A DNA stretch of 64,000 nt from Diphasiastrum complanatum. Taxonomy: Eukaryota > Streptophyta > Lycopodiopsida > Lycopodiales > Lycopodiaceae. The notes under the pieces were generated by a model, which had not been told where the DNA came from, searched no databases, and saw only the letters and a program-made list of their open reading frames with translations. Shown here one piece after another: positions 43,194 to 56,100 of this stretch. The stretch spans positions 70,691,268 to 70,755,267 of the forward strand of contig CM055094.1 of the NCBI GenBank assembly GCA_029204225.1. Direction: 5' to 3'. A program made the translations under genes and the position numbers. Position 1 is the stretch's first letter; each line of letters starts with the position of its first letter.

Positions 43194-45549
43194 GATTTTA
43201 AAGATCCATGAAAACTAATGTCTCTCCAACTTTAATCTACCATCTGTAATGATCTGTATGTAGGGCATTGTAGCTGGCGGCTCATGATATATAAGATAGC
43301 AGAGTAAAAACCACCTCAAATCCATATAGCACTTGAGGATCAACTATAAGCCAATTATTTCTATCACAAATGGGATTAGAAATACAACTGAATTTTGCCC
43401 AGAATTCTAGCTTTATTTGTAAGAACCTACAAAGAACACACCTTATAAGGTTTGGAGGCGTTTATTCTGAGTCAAACTTTTCGTTAGCCGGAAACTAAAG
43501 AAGCAAAAACCAGATTCAAGGCTACTCTTTTCACTGTCACTGTGTAACAGGGATATGTACTCGAAAGAACTACTCTCAGCGCATTGCTTTTGACCATCAG
43601 CCTTAATTAGAGCTGGCACGATCGAGCACCAAGTGACAAGTGAGATCACCAACCGCCTTAGCAAAAGCGAGCTAATTTCTTATTATAAGGATAATATGCA
43701 AAGCGTGGTATCTTATTTTAAGTACAATATCACAATAATAAATCTTCAGACAAAACCGAACTAACACAGCTACATTAGGAATGCACCGTGCACCTCCCCT
43801 CCAACTTGCAATTCTACACCTTAGCGACACGGGATAGCGCACACTTATACTCGTAATGCCATGTACGCGATCTTCTGCGTTTATTACACATAGCTGGCCT
43901 ATGGAACAGATCCGGCTGTTATTGAAAAAGCAATTCTCCACACTCCAGAATCTGGAGTCCAGATATACACGATACGGGACGTAGATTCTAAAAGCGGGCA
44001 TAGCTCCTGATACCGCTAATGCTGGCCAGCCATTCCGACGTCTGCATGTCAGCATGCATCCACGATCGCAGCTGCCACCAGTTGCCTTCAACTAGCTGCC
44101 CAAATCCCGAATCGCTGGAATAGGCCTCAAGCCATTACACGGGATTATAAGTGAATAGGCCTATTGCAAAATCAAACCTTGAATTGCCAATAACCCGAGC
44201 CATTAACTTGTCGGCATTCCTCTGACTTACGGTGGTTCAACCAGGGAGTTTTGCAAATGAGGTTTTTTGTGGTAATTACGCGGACCCACAACTATCATCA
44301 AATAGGAATAACGAGCGGCGTGTTTGCTTCACATATGTCACACGGGCCCACAACTATCATTAAATAGGAATAACGAGCACATAAGTCACACAAGTATTTG
44401 CTTACAAAAGCATTCAGCAATTGATAGCTCCTCTTCTTTTTCTTCTCATATAACAACAACAACGCTGCAGCACATTTGCTACTACTACTATAAATAATAG
44501 CATTGTATGCGTCTGCGGGGGTCCTCTCTCTCGCTCGGTTTCTCTCTCTCTCTCTCTCTCATATGTCTGCTTCCACGCGAGCTCCGATTTTCTTACTTAT
44601 CACACATAGCTATATATCATGCTGCTTCATCTTAAGTTTCAGTAAGTTTCAACTGCAAAGAAATTATTCTCAGGCGATCGCAATCCTCTACGTCGATTTC
44701 GCCGGTTACGTGGGCGTGAAAATCACGGGCAGCTATGGAAGGGATGAGTGAGTTTAAAGGTGTTTATCACAGAGAATGAACGGGAAGATGGGAAGTATGG
44801 TATGGAAAGAAAATATGTTCCGCTGAATTACGTGACTTCTTTGCAAAATGATTAATGTGAGAAATCCATGATATTTGTAAAGCTATTTACATCTAAAGTC
44901 TCTTAGAACGAAAGCGACCTCTAGCTATGACCTAGGCAGCCAGTTTATATGGTTTTACATTTTCCAATAACAGGATAAAACAAGGCGACGCACCTTTTGG
45001 AGCATTCACTAACTCAGAACAGCTTTTCCTTGGTACGATTTTTGTGACAATGAACTGTAAAGCTTAAGATTATTGTAGGTGCTAACTGGTATGCGTGCTG
45101 GCCCTATGGGCCTTCCGAATGTCTTCTGGATTATGGACTGATACAACCTCATTAAAAAACAAGCCCTCGAGGATGCTCAGAAATTACTTATTCTTGACGG
45201 TAATGAGCGGCATATTGTTTTGCAGGTGCCTATGGTTGTGAGATAGCATCAGCCAGGTTTGTATAAAGTGGTGGCGGCGGTTAACTGGTTCTCAGTGACT
45301 TTATGATTTATGACACCATCCTAAAGATCGTTCATAACTCCATTAGTCTGCTAATGTGTTCCAATTATTTTGTCTCAGGAATTATGACAGAGCGGCAATC
45401 ATGCTTAGTCACACCGAGGAACTTAACCTCCCATTAGAAGACTATGAGTCTGAGAATCCACTAGTATGGTTCGAGTACAGAGATTTTGATCTTGTTGGTA
45501 GTAATATCGCTCCACAAGAAAAATATGACATGTTCCTACATAGGAAGAT

Positions 45550-45850
45550 TGTAGAATTTCCTAGTTAGAGACGTTTTTTACTAGTCTAGAGACTCCTTTT
45601 AACTAGGAAAACATTTTTCCTAGTTAAAAAATGTTTGTGCACAAATTTTATCTAGGAAAACATTGAAATTCCTAGATACATTTGACCCTATCTCTAATTA
45701 GGAAAAAGATTTCCTAGTAATAAAATGTATCTTGTCATATATTTCATCTAGGAAAAATGTATGTTAGGAAAACCCTTGATTGTTAAGGAAAACATTTTCC
45801 TAAATAGAAAAATGTATGTGATATCAAGTTAATTTAGGAAAAACATTTAA
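45550..45850. repeat. subterminal CTAGGAAA/TTTCCTAG repeats
   Basis: CTAGGAAA or its reverse TTTCCTAG occurs many times, often as a pair forming a hairpin such as AGGAAAACATTTTTCCTAG near 45.61 kb. The same motif recurs at the other end (56.1-56.48 kb). Such arrays bind transposase subunits in CACTA elements. Confidence 0.85.
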
Positions 45851-45929
45851 TTTTTTAGATACCTTTTGAATTATGAATTAAAAAAGATTCTTATGTATTA
45901 TAAAGGCATGTGTTTGTCACTTGATATAG

Positions 45930-47780
45930 CTCAAAATCAATGCAATATATCAATTGAGATATCACTTTCGATGTTCAAAATCAATGCAATATATAAATTG
46001 AGATATCACTTTTGATGCAATATATCAATTGAGATACAACTTCGGCATGTAATGCACAAGGTTGTTCATAGAGTGATCGAATTCAAGGAATACCGAGCTG
46101 CTTTCAAGCTTCAAATCATTCAAAGTTGATGCATGTCACCCAAAATAGCTAAAATATAATGCCCAACAAGTTGGTGCTTATCATTAAGCAAAATTCATCA
46201 AATGATCAAAATTGACAATTCTCAATGATAATAACTTCAAATTGTTTGAGTACGATCTCTTATCAATGGAAGTATTTCCTACCACTTGAGATAGCTCAAA
46301 TATGATATCTATTTCTCAAGATAGCTTGAATTTAATGCCTACACACAAGAATGCTCAATTTTGATCGTCACCTATGGACGTGGCTCATTGAATGATCGAA
46401 TTTGACTAATATCGACTCCAATTGTACATTTAAATTGCTCATGTTCGATCCGTTGTTAATACTATGACACAAGATATCCCAAACTTTATTTCACTTGAGA
46501 TCAATCAATTTTGGCTCTTATCGCTCAAGAGTGTTCGTTGAGTGATATAATTAGATGAATCCTAAGCTTAGGACAACTACATAGCTCAAATTTCACGCAT
46601 ATGACTTAAGATAGCTCAAATTTGATGCATAACATGTAATTTTGGACTTTATTAGTTGGCATGGCTCATTGAGAGATCAAGTTCAATCATTTTAAAGTCT
46701 GATACATTTAGATTGTCTGAATTTGATTGCTTTTTGATGGAGTTGCCCCCTATCACATGAGATCACTCAAGATAGCTTGATTTGGAACATTATCACTCAA
46801 AATGTCCCTTAAGTGATGAAATCAGAGGAATTTTGTGTCCAAGACTAATAGTTAGACTAGAACCAACTTGATGCCTACATGTCTCAATAACTTCAGTTCA
46901 ATGCCTATACTACAAGTTAGTCTCTAACTACTTAACATGGCTCATCAAGTGAATTTTATCGATCAAGTGAACTTAATCGATCTCAATTTCAAAGCATTTA
47001 GATTGCTTGAGTTCTATCTCTCATTGATGGAATAGGTTCCTATCACTTGAGATAGCTCATATTGACATCTGCTAAAATAGGCCAATTACCTCTTCAGATT
47101 CTATTTGAACATCTACCAATCAATACTCTAATTGAAACTATGACAATGAATGATGAGTCCCTTGAGACCACTCAATTTTGGTCCCTATTGCTCAAGAATG
47201 ATGAAAGTAGAAGAGTTTTGAGCTTAGGATGACATAGCTCGAATTTCATCCACATAACTCAAAATAGCCCAAATTTATGCGTAGCATGTAAGTTTGACTT
47301 TTATTAATTTACATGGCTCAATTTTAGTCATTTTTGAGTCCAATGTGCTTAAGTTTCCTTAATCTAATTCCTTCTTGACAATGTTGACCCCTATCACATG
47401 AGATAGCTAAAATTCAAATATACATTGAAGACGGTTTGATTTTGGACATGATCACCCGAAATTTTTATTAAGTGACGAAAGTAGAGGGATCTTGAGTCCA
47501 AGACATTAAGCTAGCACAAATTGTATGTCTACCACTTGCAATAACTTCAGGTTTGTCAATAGACTTAGCTCAATTTTGGTTGTTATCACTTGAATTGTTC
47601 ATAGAGTGATAAAATGAAAGGCTCCACATAATCAATCGAGCGACCAAAATTGATCAATCTCAAATTTAGGATATTTAGATTGCCCGAGTTCAGTCCCTTG
47701 TAGAAGAGATTGGCCCCTATCACTCAAGATAACTAAAATTTGTTGAAAATGCAGCAAAATAAGTCCAATTGCTCCTAGAA
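45930..47780. repeat. degenerate tandem array around GATAGCTCAAATTTGATG
   Basis: Phrases such as CACTTGAGATAGCTCAAATT, ATTTAGATTGCTTGAGTTCG, ATGGAATTGACCCCTATCAC and CATTGAGTGATCAAAT recur in the same order at intervals of roughly 300 bases. Further diverged units appear at 50.45-50.75, 52.6-52.8 and 54.86-55.25 kb. No long open frame was seen. The units are much diverged, so the array is old and makes up much of the transposon interior. Confidence 0.75.
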
Positions 47781-47967
47781 ATGATGGAGAAAGCTCCTAA
47801 ATAAAATCCAAAATAAATTAATCATGATCCGACTCACTAAAGGCATGCATTCTTATTGGCTCCATTCTTATCCTTGATGACCTTATTGGAGTGATTGGTA
47901 CACTTGGCTCTTGCTCCTCCTCAAGATCAAGATTGTCTTGATCATCGGCCACCTCCCTCTTGATAGC

Positions 47968-48324
47968 TTATTTGATTGAGAAATCAACAAGCTTATGCAT
48001 GTTATTCTCATCAAATATTACATTTCTAGAAACCACAAACTTGTTGGAAGATGAAATGTATACCTTGTATCCCTTGCTTGCATTGCCATACCTGAGCATG
48101 ATCCCCTTGATTGATGATGGATCCTCCTTTGTCCTTGTCTCCAAAGGTGTATGCACATAGAAAATGCATCCAAACACCCATTGAGTCCTTGAGGTTTGGC
48201 TTCTTTCCATATAAGACTTCAAATGGTGTTTTGCCTTCAATAGAGGAACTCTATTCATCAAATAGGGGCATAGGGACAAGAAAACTCCTTTTCGTTGAGT
48301 CTCACACGTGTGGGAATGCCACAA
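47968..48324 (-). pseudogene. Ty1/copia integrase C-terminal fragment inside the CACTA element
   Basis: The minus strand reads YLMNRVPLLKAKHHLKSYME, WVFGCIFYVHTPLETRTKED, MLRYGNASKGYKVYISSSNK and FVVSRNVIFDE. This is the usual copia text between integrase and RT (NRxP, FGCxxFVH, GYSxxxKGYRxY, VxxSRDVxFDE). No RT follows: the adjacent sequence on both sides is non-element or array DNA. A fragment of about 360 bases carried within the transposon. Confidence 0.85.
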
Positions 48325-49391
48325 AGTGATAACGACATCCTAATACATTGTGATTGCTCAAGATCAAGTCCAGATTGATAATCAAGAATTATCTCTCAAT
48401 TCTATGGCAAGGGAACATATCTACATGCATAAAACCATCATTCTGATGAGAAGCAAATGTCAAATTGGTCGTTCTCAAATTGAACCCGGATGGAATTCGA
48501 TTATGTCTGCTGGCTATCGCTTGCTATGACGGATCTACAATCCTTCAAAGTATAGGCAGACACTGCTGACCTACGTTTAATTGTTTAAGCATCAAACAAA
48601 TATGAACCAGTGTGAAAGGTAAACAACTGATTGCGAACAAATAACAGTCAGACATCAAAGCATTCAAGGTAAGAAAACAATCTGCATAACATGTACTATA
48701 TTATCAGAGAATTTCTTGAGCATTGTTGTGACAAACCCACACATCTCATCGGCGTGAAAGTTTCTATGTCTCTCATAAATCAAAAATTGTCTCACTTACT
48801 AGTGGGCTTATGGACATCAGCTAGCAACACTATGCTTAGCTCAGGTTGACACTCAACCAATTGACACGTGTTTGATCTGTTTATATAGATAGATAGAAGA
48901 AGCTTTAATATGATATGAGATTACAAGAACGGTTGATTAAGCATGTCCTAATGATATCCAGATCGTCCGTGGAGGAGTGACGTCCTCCTTGTACTTTCTT
49001 GATTTCCTCTTTATTTTCTTTGTACTTTGAAACGTGAAGATCCTCCGCCTTTCGGTCTTCGTGTCTTCGTGTCTTCTTCTACCTTCGGCCTCGCCATTGA
49101 GTTCCTCTGGGTCCACGAACATTTCATGTTCGTGTTTGGGTATCCTTCAGTCAACAAACATTTGACCGTCACCTTTGGGTCTTCAGTCCTCGAAGCTTTG
49201 GTCTTCGCATCCGAGCAGTTTCCCTGCGTTTGTGCATCATTAGAGGAATTTTGGATTGTAAATGGGCCTTTTGAGAAGATGCCTTTTATTTGTTTTCACC
49301 ATTTTCAACTTTTTTTGGACCAATAATGAATGTACATGTGTACTTCTACGTAACGTAGAAAACTGCCCAAAAATTTGGGGCAAATTCTTTT
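48325..49391. other. stretch with no recognised gene
   Basis: It continues from the copia fragment and may be remaining LTR or leader sequence. No matching LTR partner or motif was found. Confidence 0.4.
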
Positions 49392-50203
49392 GCTATGCAC
49401 ATATAGCATATAGTAGTAAAAAAAATTTAATTTTATAACATAGAAAAACTAAAAAAAGGGGGGGGGGGGGGGGGGTTTTACGAGACAAAGGAAGTAAGAG
49501 GAGAGGGGCCATTCTCCTCAAGACACTAGGCCCATTCGGGGCCAGTCGATGGCCCCCGATGGATGCCACCTGGCCTGCTGGCCAGGCTCCCCCCTCCCCG
49601 TTTTGAATGGGGGCGTGCCGGCGCATTGGCATCAGCGCGCCCCCTCTTGTGCTGGCGCCCCCAAGGGGCACCATTTTTCTGCAATGGCCCGGGGCCAGCG
49701 GGTCGTGCAGCATCATCCGTATACATGCAGCATCATCCTCGAGCAGATCCTCGAGCAGCGCATCATCCCCCGACTCCCGAGCAGCATCATCCCGGACTCA
49801 AGAGCAGCATCATTCCCCGACTCTCGAGCAACATCAGTCTGGGCGATTGCAGAAGATGGTGACCCTTGGGAGCACCAGCATAAGAGGGGGCATGTTGGCG
49901 CCAATGTGCCAGCTTGCCCCCATTCAAAATGGGTGAGGGGGAGCCTGGCCAGCAGGCCAGGTGGCATCCATCGGACCATCGGGCCCTGAGGAGAATGGCG
50001 CGCCGAAGGGGGGGGGGCGTGAGGGGGGGGGGGGGGGGGGGGCGGGGGGGTGTTGTCTCCAAGGAGCACGCCCCCTCCCCTCTCCCTTCACCTCTCTCAT
50101 AACCTTCCCCCCCCCCCCCCCCCCCCCCCCACCCTTTTTAGTTTTTCTATGTAATAAACTTAAATTTTTTTTCACTACTCTATGTTACATGTGCATAATA
50201 AAG
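49392..50203. mobile_element. foldback element with long imperfect inverted repeats and G/C homopolymers
   Basis: The left arm from ATGCACATA (49395) matches the right arm ending TGTGCAT (50203) in inverted orientation. Shared segments include ACATAGAAAAACTAAAAAA, a G-run/C-run pair, and an inner stretch around GCCTGGCCAGCAGGCCAGG. The loop (about 49.70-49.85 kb) has short repeats based on GAGCAGCATCATCCC. GC content is far above the surroundings. No transposase is present, and no clear target duplication could be fixed. Proline- and glycine-rich open frames here arise from the homopolymers. Confidence 0.75.
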
Positions 50204-53200
50204 CTATCCATCTTTCTAATAGGAATCGTGGAGGAAGATGCTCAAAATCTATTGGACCCCTTTTTCACCTCCTCTAGATGTGATTGGATGAGTGACTTAT
50301 GACTCCCCTAATTTGATTGGACCATCTCCATGAAAATCCCTCTTTTGACTAGTCTCTTGATTTCATGCCAACACTTTGACATGAGTCACATATCCAATTT
50401 AATTAGACATTGATAGAGCATATCTAGATTGACATATAAAAGCATAATCATGATGAAAGTCAATCTCAAGACTTTATCACTCGAGATAGCACAAACTTGC
50501 TGTCTATGACTTGAGATAACTCTATCTTGATGTCTATCACTTGAGATAGCTCAAATTTGGATAAATATTGAATCCTTGTATATTTAAATGTACTTAGCTA
50601 CCTCAAAGTGCATGCTTATGATTCAAAGTTACTCAAATTGGCTGCCTAAGATGTGATTTTCAAATTTGAAACATTTAGATTACTCAAGTTTGTTCCCTTG
50701 TCAAAGTTCAACATGCCTACAAGTTAAACATAGCTCTGCATTGAATCATCTCTATCTATTTCTAGCTCATTGAAGGCAATATACGGTTAGGCACTGAACT
50801 GATTTGAAATGCACTAATTTGAACTGATTTGACTTCAAATAAAATTATGTACAGTCATGGTTTATTCTTTGAGACATCAATCCTTTATTTCTTCGATAGG
50901 AAGTAAGGCTTTATGAAGAGATTCCAGTTGCGATTTGGCCCTTGCAAGCCTCTCTTTGTTTTGCTATTATCTAGTATCATCCAGGCTTCCAACTAGGAAA
51001 AAGTGTACTTGTTCCCCCTTTGCCATTGATTACACCCTGCTTACCCCCATGGGCTTTAGCATACTGAAAACACAAAAACCAGTCACTGAAAGGGGTCACT
51101 TCTCCAGTACAATTATTGAAGAATCCGGATATCGCATTGATAGCAGTTTGAAGAACTAATTTGTTTGATTCGTAGTTGGTGGAAAACTAATAGAGACAAA
51201 TTCTTGAAATCGCTTCGTATACACTTTTGGTCCAACAACTGAAATGGATACTAGATTATAATGCAAAGATTTGTAAGCATGTTTAATTCATTTGGCTACA
51301 CCATATGCTTGCAATATGTCAATGACACCTAGGTAAAGAACAACATCATGAACCTCCTCCAATACTTTGTCTTCTCTACAGGCATCATTCTTGTTGAATT
51401 TCCAGTCTGCCCTTGCAAATCGTCTAGCTACAACGAGTTAGGTCATTTAAGGCAAATATCACCTTAACACTTTTATTAATTTCAAAATATTAAAAAAAAA
51501 GTACATACTCTAATGAATTTCATTTGATGCAAGGATTAGTTTCTTGTGTACTCGTCTCATCTTATTGCAAAAACTAGCTCATCTTAGAAGATACATTATG
51601 TCTCTGTTTTTTATCTTCCTGCTTTGAACTATTGTAAACTCTTATGGTTTTAGGTTTGGTGTTTCATCTTTTGGTATGTTAAAGATGACTAATCATAGAA
51701 CCGAGCTAAGGAACCTGTTTTGTTTCTAGTATTTTGTATTTTGACTCTGCCTTGGTATGTCTTGCTTATGTATCATGGCCCCTTTTTTAATTTAATTTAA
51801 TTTGACTTTATTTTCAGAATTTTCCTTGCTAATTGTCATTTTCTTCTTGGTTAGCACTAGATCTACCCAAGAACCAAGTTCTTCGACCCAATAGGTGATC
51901 AACTGCTAGCTATCCTTAGTCATGCGAAGCGCAATGCTATGTTCAAGAATATAAACCTGATTAATTGGGCGATATGGCCCAAGTAGCCCAACTAACAAGC
52001 AAACAACTGCAGATGTCATTCATAGGCAACATCATGTGTTTTGTATAATCCGACCACCTTCTCCTTGATGAGCTAGAAGAACCTATAGCAAGTCGCCCCT
52101 TGAAGTAGCTAGAAGATGAAATTGAAATCATAACAGTTGAAAAAATGAAAAAACACCTATCAATCTGAAAGGATCTTCAAACCATCATCTTCTAGTTGTC
52201 ATTTATCGCTAGTCATATGAACTTAAGACGATAAACTTGATTCTCAATATCATGAGTGATCATCAGACTTGATCATGCATGTATGTTTTGTGTCCTTCGA
52301 TACACCATAGGTCATTATTAAGGGGAAAAATTCATAGGAGTCAATGACATCGTAGGGAGAATCTATGGGATGTTAGTTAAGCAGACAAACAAGGATTGGG
52401 TAGGAGGTCCCTAAGCAAATGGAAAGCATCAGTCTCTATGGAAAGCAAATGGAAGTTTAGACGTGAAGGCATTGTAGTGGAGCTTCAACTACATGAGTTT
52501 TCTACCTACAAAGATCCAAAAGCAAAGGAGAAATGTGGGTTGACAAAAGGCAATCCAAGTCTCTCAGTCCAAGCATAAAAGATGATTGAGTGATGGTGAA
52601 GTGATCGAAGTGATTGAGTGACTGAACTTGATCAATCTAAAGTTTGGGATAGCTCAAATTTGATGTTATCAACTCGTGACAGTTTAAGCATAGCTCAAAT
52701 TTGCTACCTACCATTCAAGATGTATATTAAGATTTGTCGACTTCGACCCCTTGTCGATGGATTTTACACTGTCGCATGAGGTAACTCAAATTTGATGTTG
52801 AAGTGATCACTTCAATCCAAGATTGAGTGTGTTTTCATTCTCAAATTGAAGATTGCTTCTGAAATTCAGCGGAAAGCCTGGAAAATTGAGATGCTGCAAG
52901 ACGTTGCAGTTCGTAGGACCCGATCCTTCGGCACATTGGCGGATTGGTAGGTGCGGACACGAGCTTGGATCGGAAGGTCAGTCTCTGCAATAGATTCTGA
53001 ATTCTTTTTTTTAACTTGCCATCTTACACTGCTGTACAGTATTTGGGTGATCTAAATCTTACCTATGCCAACCTCCATACTACATAGCCAAACTGCATCG
53101 CTTGCATTCCTGATTTTGTTCCCAGGAGCTCAAAACTTTCCATAATGACCGGATGCATTCGTTATCAAATTTTCGCTCAATATCCTTGAAATAAGCAGCT

Positions 53201-54140
53201 TCTGAGATTCCGTTGGTGTAGTCCGCTGATTTGACATCCGGGCTTAAAATATTTTCAAATTCCTTGCAGCGCACTCATGAGCTGCGGCTACCGCACATTA
53301 ATAATTTGAGGAATTACTTAAGTGTAGCTCTGTGCTTAGATTCTCGCTCTCTCGTCTCTGTGACGCTTGTTTTTCTGGTGATATTCGTGTTGTCAGGCCG
53401 GGAAAAGCTTTGCTCTGAACCTTGAAGTGAGCAACATATCATTCCAAGCTTGAGGTTTCCTGATGAAGTGTAGCCAGCGAGTGTCCTATTTTGATGAAGA
53501 AGACAGCAAAACAGAAAGCTCGTGTTCAGCTTGCAAAAAGATAGAATGTCACGCTGAGGAAAACGTTTGAAGGACAGTAAGATTGATGTTTGGTCTCCAA
53601 TGAGCTGAGCTGCAAGGTATTGAATAAGTGAATTAGAATGAATTGTACATGAGAGAAACATTCCCATCTTGCAGGCTTGTTCATTACAGCCATTCGCTTA
53701 AAGGTGAAGACCCCAACTTGCTTTCAATGAAAATAAGTTGGTTCGATGTGGTGATTACATCTCTCATTTTCTATGATGAAAACTTGATTTTTACGAAAAA
53801 TTTATGGGTCATATTCTGAGTGATTTCTGTGGAGTTTTCTATTGCAACAACTGCCACTTTCTGATATAAAACTATGGCTTCTTGACGTTGTAATGCTATT
53901 TTTTAAATGGAGCTGATTGGGGCTTTTTAATATCGAATCCTTACTCAATTACAAGATCATAGACATATCCTTCTCTCTTACATCTCTGATATCATACATA
54001 GTTTGCTGATTTTCTGTGACGAAGTTCAACATTCTACATCGAACGTTGATTTGAACAAACAAGGCTGAACAAGGCATCAAGGTCAATAATGCTTTTTATA
54101 TCATTTTTTCCTCCTGTAGCTTGAGCTGATCATATCCTTC
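50204..54140. other. CACTA interior, mostly non-coding
   Basis: It contains further diverged units of the GATAGCTCAAATTT array (50.45-50.75 and 52.6-52.8 kb). There is also an interval at 52.85-53.7 kb with short coding-like text on either strand (for example WKIEMLQDVAVRRTRSFGTL near 52.89 kb). The latter could be further exons of the captured gene that follows, but they could not be matched. Confidence 0.4.
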
Positions 54141-54159
54141 TTCCTGTTGTGTAATGCAG

Positions 54160-54666
54160 TAGCTGATCTTATAATTCAGGAGTCTGTCATTGGTATTTCT
54201 TTTTTCAAATCTCTGACATTGCCTGGACGCACAAAAGAACTCTCACTGCTCGGTGTTGGTGAGCACATATCTTCTTATAATCCATCGATACAACCTTTTC
54301 CGAGTAGTGAGATGCTTTATTTTTTATATTTTGGGGTTCTTTACTTGCTTATCTGGAGAGTGGAACACAATGAAACAACTACATTTAAGAATGAAGATTT
54401 CTTACAGAGAGACTAAGCTTCAAAACTTCGACATGACCTGTTAAAGGTCATCTACTACAAAAATGTGGCTAATTAGACTGTTGTCTTGTACAGGAGGAAG
54501 GGAAAAGAGCTTCACAAATATTATCACGTTGAAGGTTTACGCTGTAGGGATATATACGGGAGTAGGGATCTCAGATCACATTATATCATACAGGTCACTG
54601 AAATCCTTAAGGACATTTCTCCTTCGAAGGCTCTTATTGAAGGTTAGAGCAATCTTTCGCAACTAG
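54160..54666 (+). pseudogene. captured fragment of a chalcone-isomerase-like (fatty-acid-binding protein type) gene
   Basis: Exon at 54160-54258 encodes SVIGISFFKSLTLPGRTKEL followed by SLLGVG, bounded by a TGCAG acceptor and a GTGAGC donor. Exon from 54494 (after TTGTACAG) encodes REKSFTNIITLKVYAVGIYT. Joined, they give the LLGxGxREK...xxKVYAxGxY block that defines the chalcone isomerase fold, in the version found in plastid fatty-acid-binding CHI-like proteins. The next stretch, in another frame, reads VTEILKDISPSKALIE and could be the following exon with one indel. Introns are retained, so capture was from DNA rather than mRNA. The whole lies inside the 11-kb CACTA-like element. Confidence 0.65.
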
Positions 54667-56100
54667 CTGTAAGATGGATTCCTATTCTAGCTGAGCAAAA
54701 TAACAATTTTGAAATCTTCTATTAGGGGTTAGACTGGAGGATTGTGGGAGGAGAATCTGCTAGGAGGTAGCTTCCATTTACAAACACTTTGAAACTTAGC
54801 TGATTCTAACGAATTGATCATTCCATTCAATTGAATCATGTTTTGTTTAATTGCCATCTGAAATAATGTATGGTACATTTAGATTGCTTGAGTTCGACTC
54901 CTTATCAATGGAATTGACCCATATCACAAGACATAGGTCAAATTTTAGATGGTTCAATCAAGATAGCTCAATTTTCATCCCTTATTATTGGAACCAACCC
55001 CTATCAAACAAGATAGCTTAAATTTGATGTTTGTTAACTGAGATGGCTCAACTATGGCCCTTGCTGGGTGAGATTGTCCATTGAGTGATCAAATGGAGAA
55101 ATTTAGTGCATTCAGAATCCTCAAAAGTTCCACTTCGAATCAATTGAATTGGTCCCTAACACATGAGACATGTCAAATTTAATGTCTATAACTTCAAATA
55201 CCTCAAATTTGGCCCTTATCACTTGAGGTTACCGATTGAGTGATAAATCAAAGGAATATGATCATACATTCAGGGGGCGATCATACATTCATTTTTACAT
55301 TTGCTTGAGGTTAGTAGTTTTTGGTTCTTTGACTTCACTTTTTGAGTGGTGGTTGCGTCATTCTCTCTATCACACTTCATCTCAGGCATGCCATTTATGT
55401 TTTTTGAATGGGAAGTTTGTCATTCTATACTTGGAATGAAAGTACTAGAATTTTTGTTTTGCCAATATGTAGCTTTTGGTCTCTATGCTTTTGATTTTGA
55501 GGACAAGTCATAAACACTCACAAGGGTAGGATTCTTTGAAGTTTGCCAAGCCCAAACAAAATTCTATGATTGTTTTCATAACAAGAATGCTATGGTGTAG
55601 CCTCTATTTATGTACGTATATATGCATTTGTAGTTGTAAGCCTTTTATGTGTTTAACATCGGGCATCAGTCTTTAGATAGATTTTCTGATGATATTTTAT
55701 AGTAAGTGATGTGTTAAATCACTTAATCTTACAATTAGTGACTTTCATTTTAATAAGCTTGCTTAATCTTATGGGGCTTCTAGCCCTAACTTGTGGAACG
55801 TTGGTGGGATTGTTGAGATCACCCAAGGGCATATATATTCAAGTATATTACTAGTATTTTAGAGCGTATTGTCATTGTATTGATGAGCTAGTAGTTTTTC
55901 ATATTCCAAATTTTCTTCTATGTATAGAAACCATTCAAATTGCAATTTTCAATTGATGAATAATCTTTTCGTTGTAATTTTTTGTTTTTTAATTCTTTAG
56001 ATGTTCATTTATGCATGTTGTAAAAATGAAAAAGATTTTCATATGTAAAAAAGATTTGTATAGAAATTTTTTATATTTCAATTTTCATGTATAGAGAAAA
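54667..56100. other. CACTA interior, non-coding
   Basis: Diverged array units lie at 54.86-55.25 kb. The rest is AT-rich with no recognised gene, running into the subterminal repeats from 56.1 kb. Confidence 0.5.

Noticed and set aside
45930-47780. CRISPR-like array
   Set aside because: Repeats are degenerate, spacing is irregular, units are about 300 bases, and the context is a plant transposon.
49393-50302. Proline-, glycine- and alanine-rich open frames on both strands
   Set aside because: They follow from the G and C homopolymers and GC-rich arms of the foldback element. The frames overlap on all strands and have no domain.
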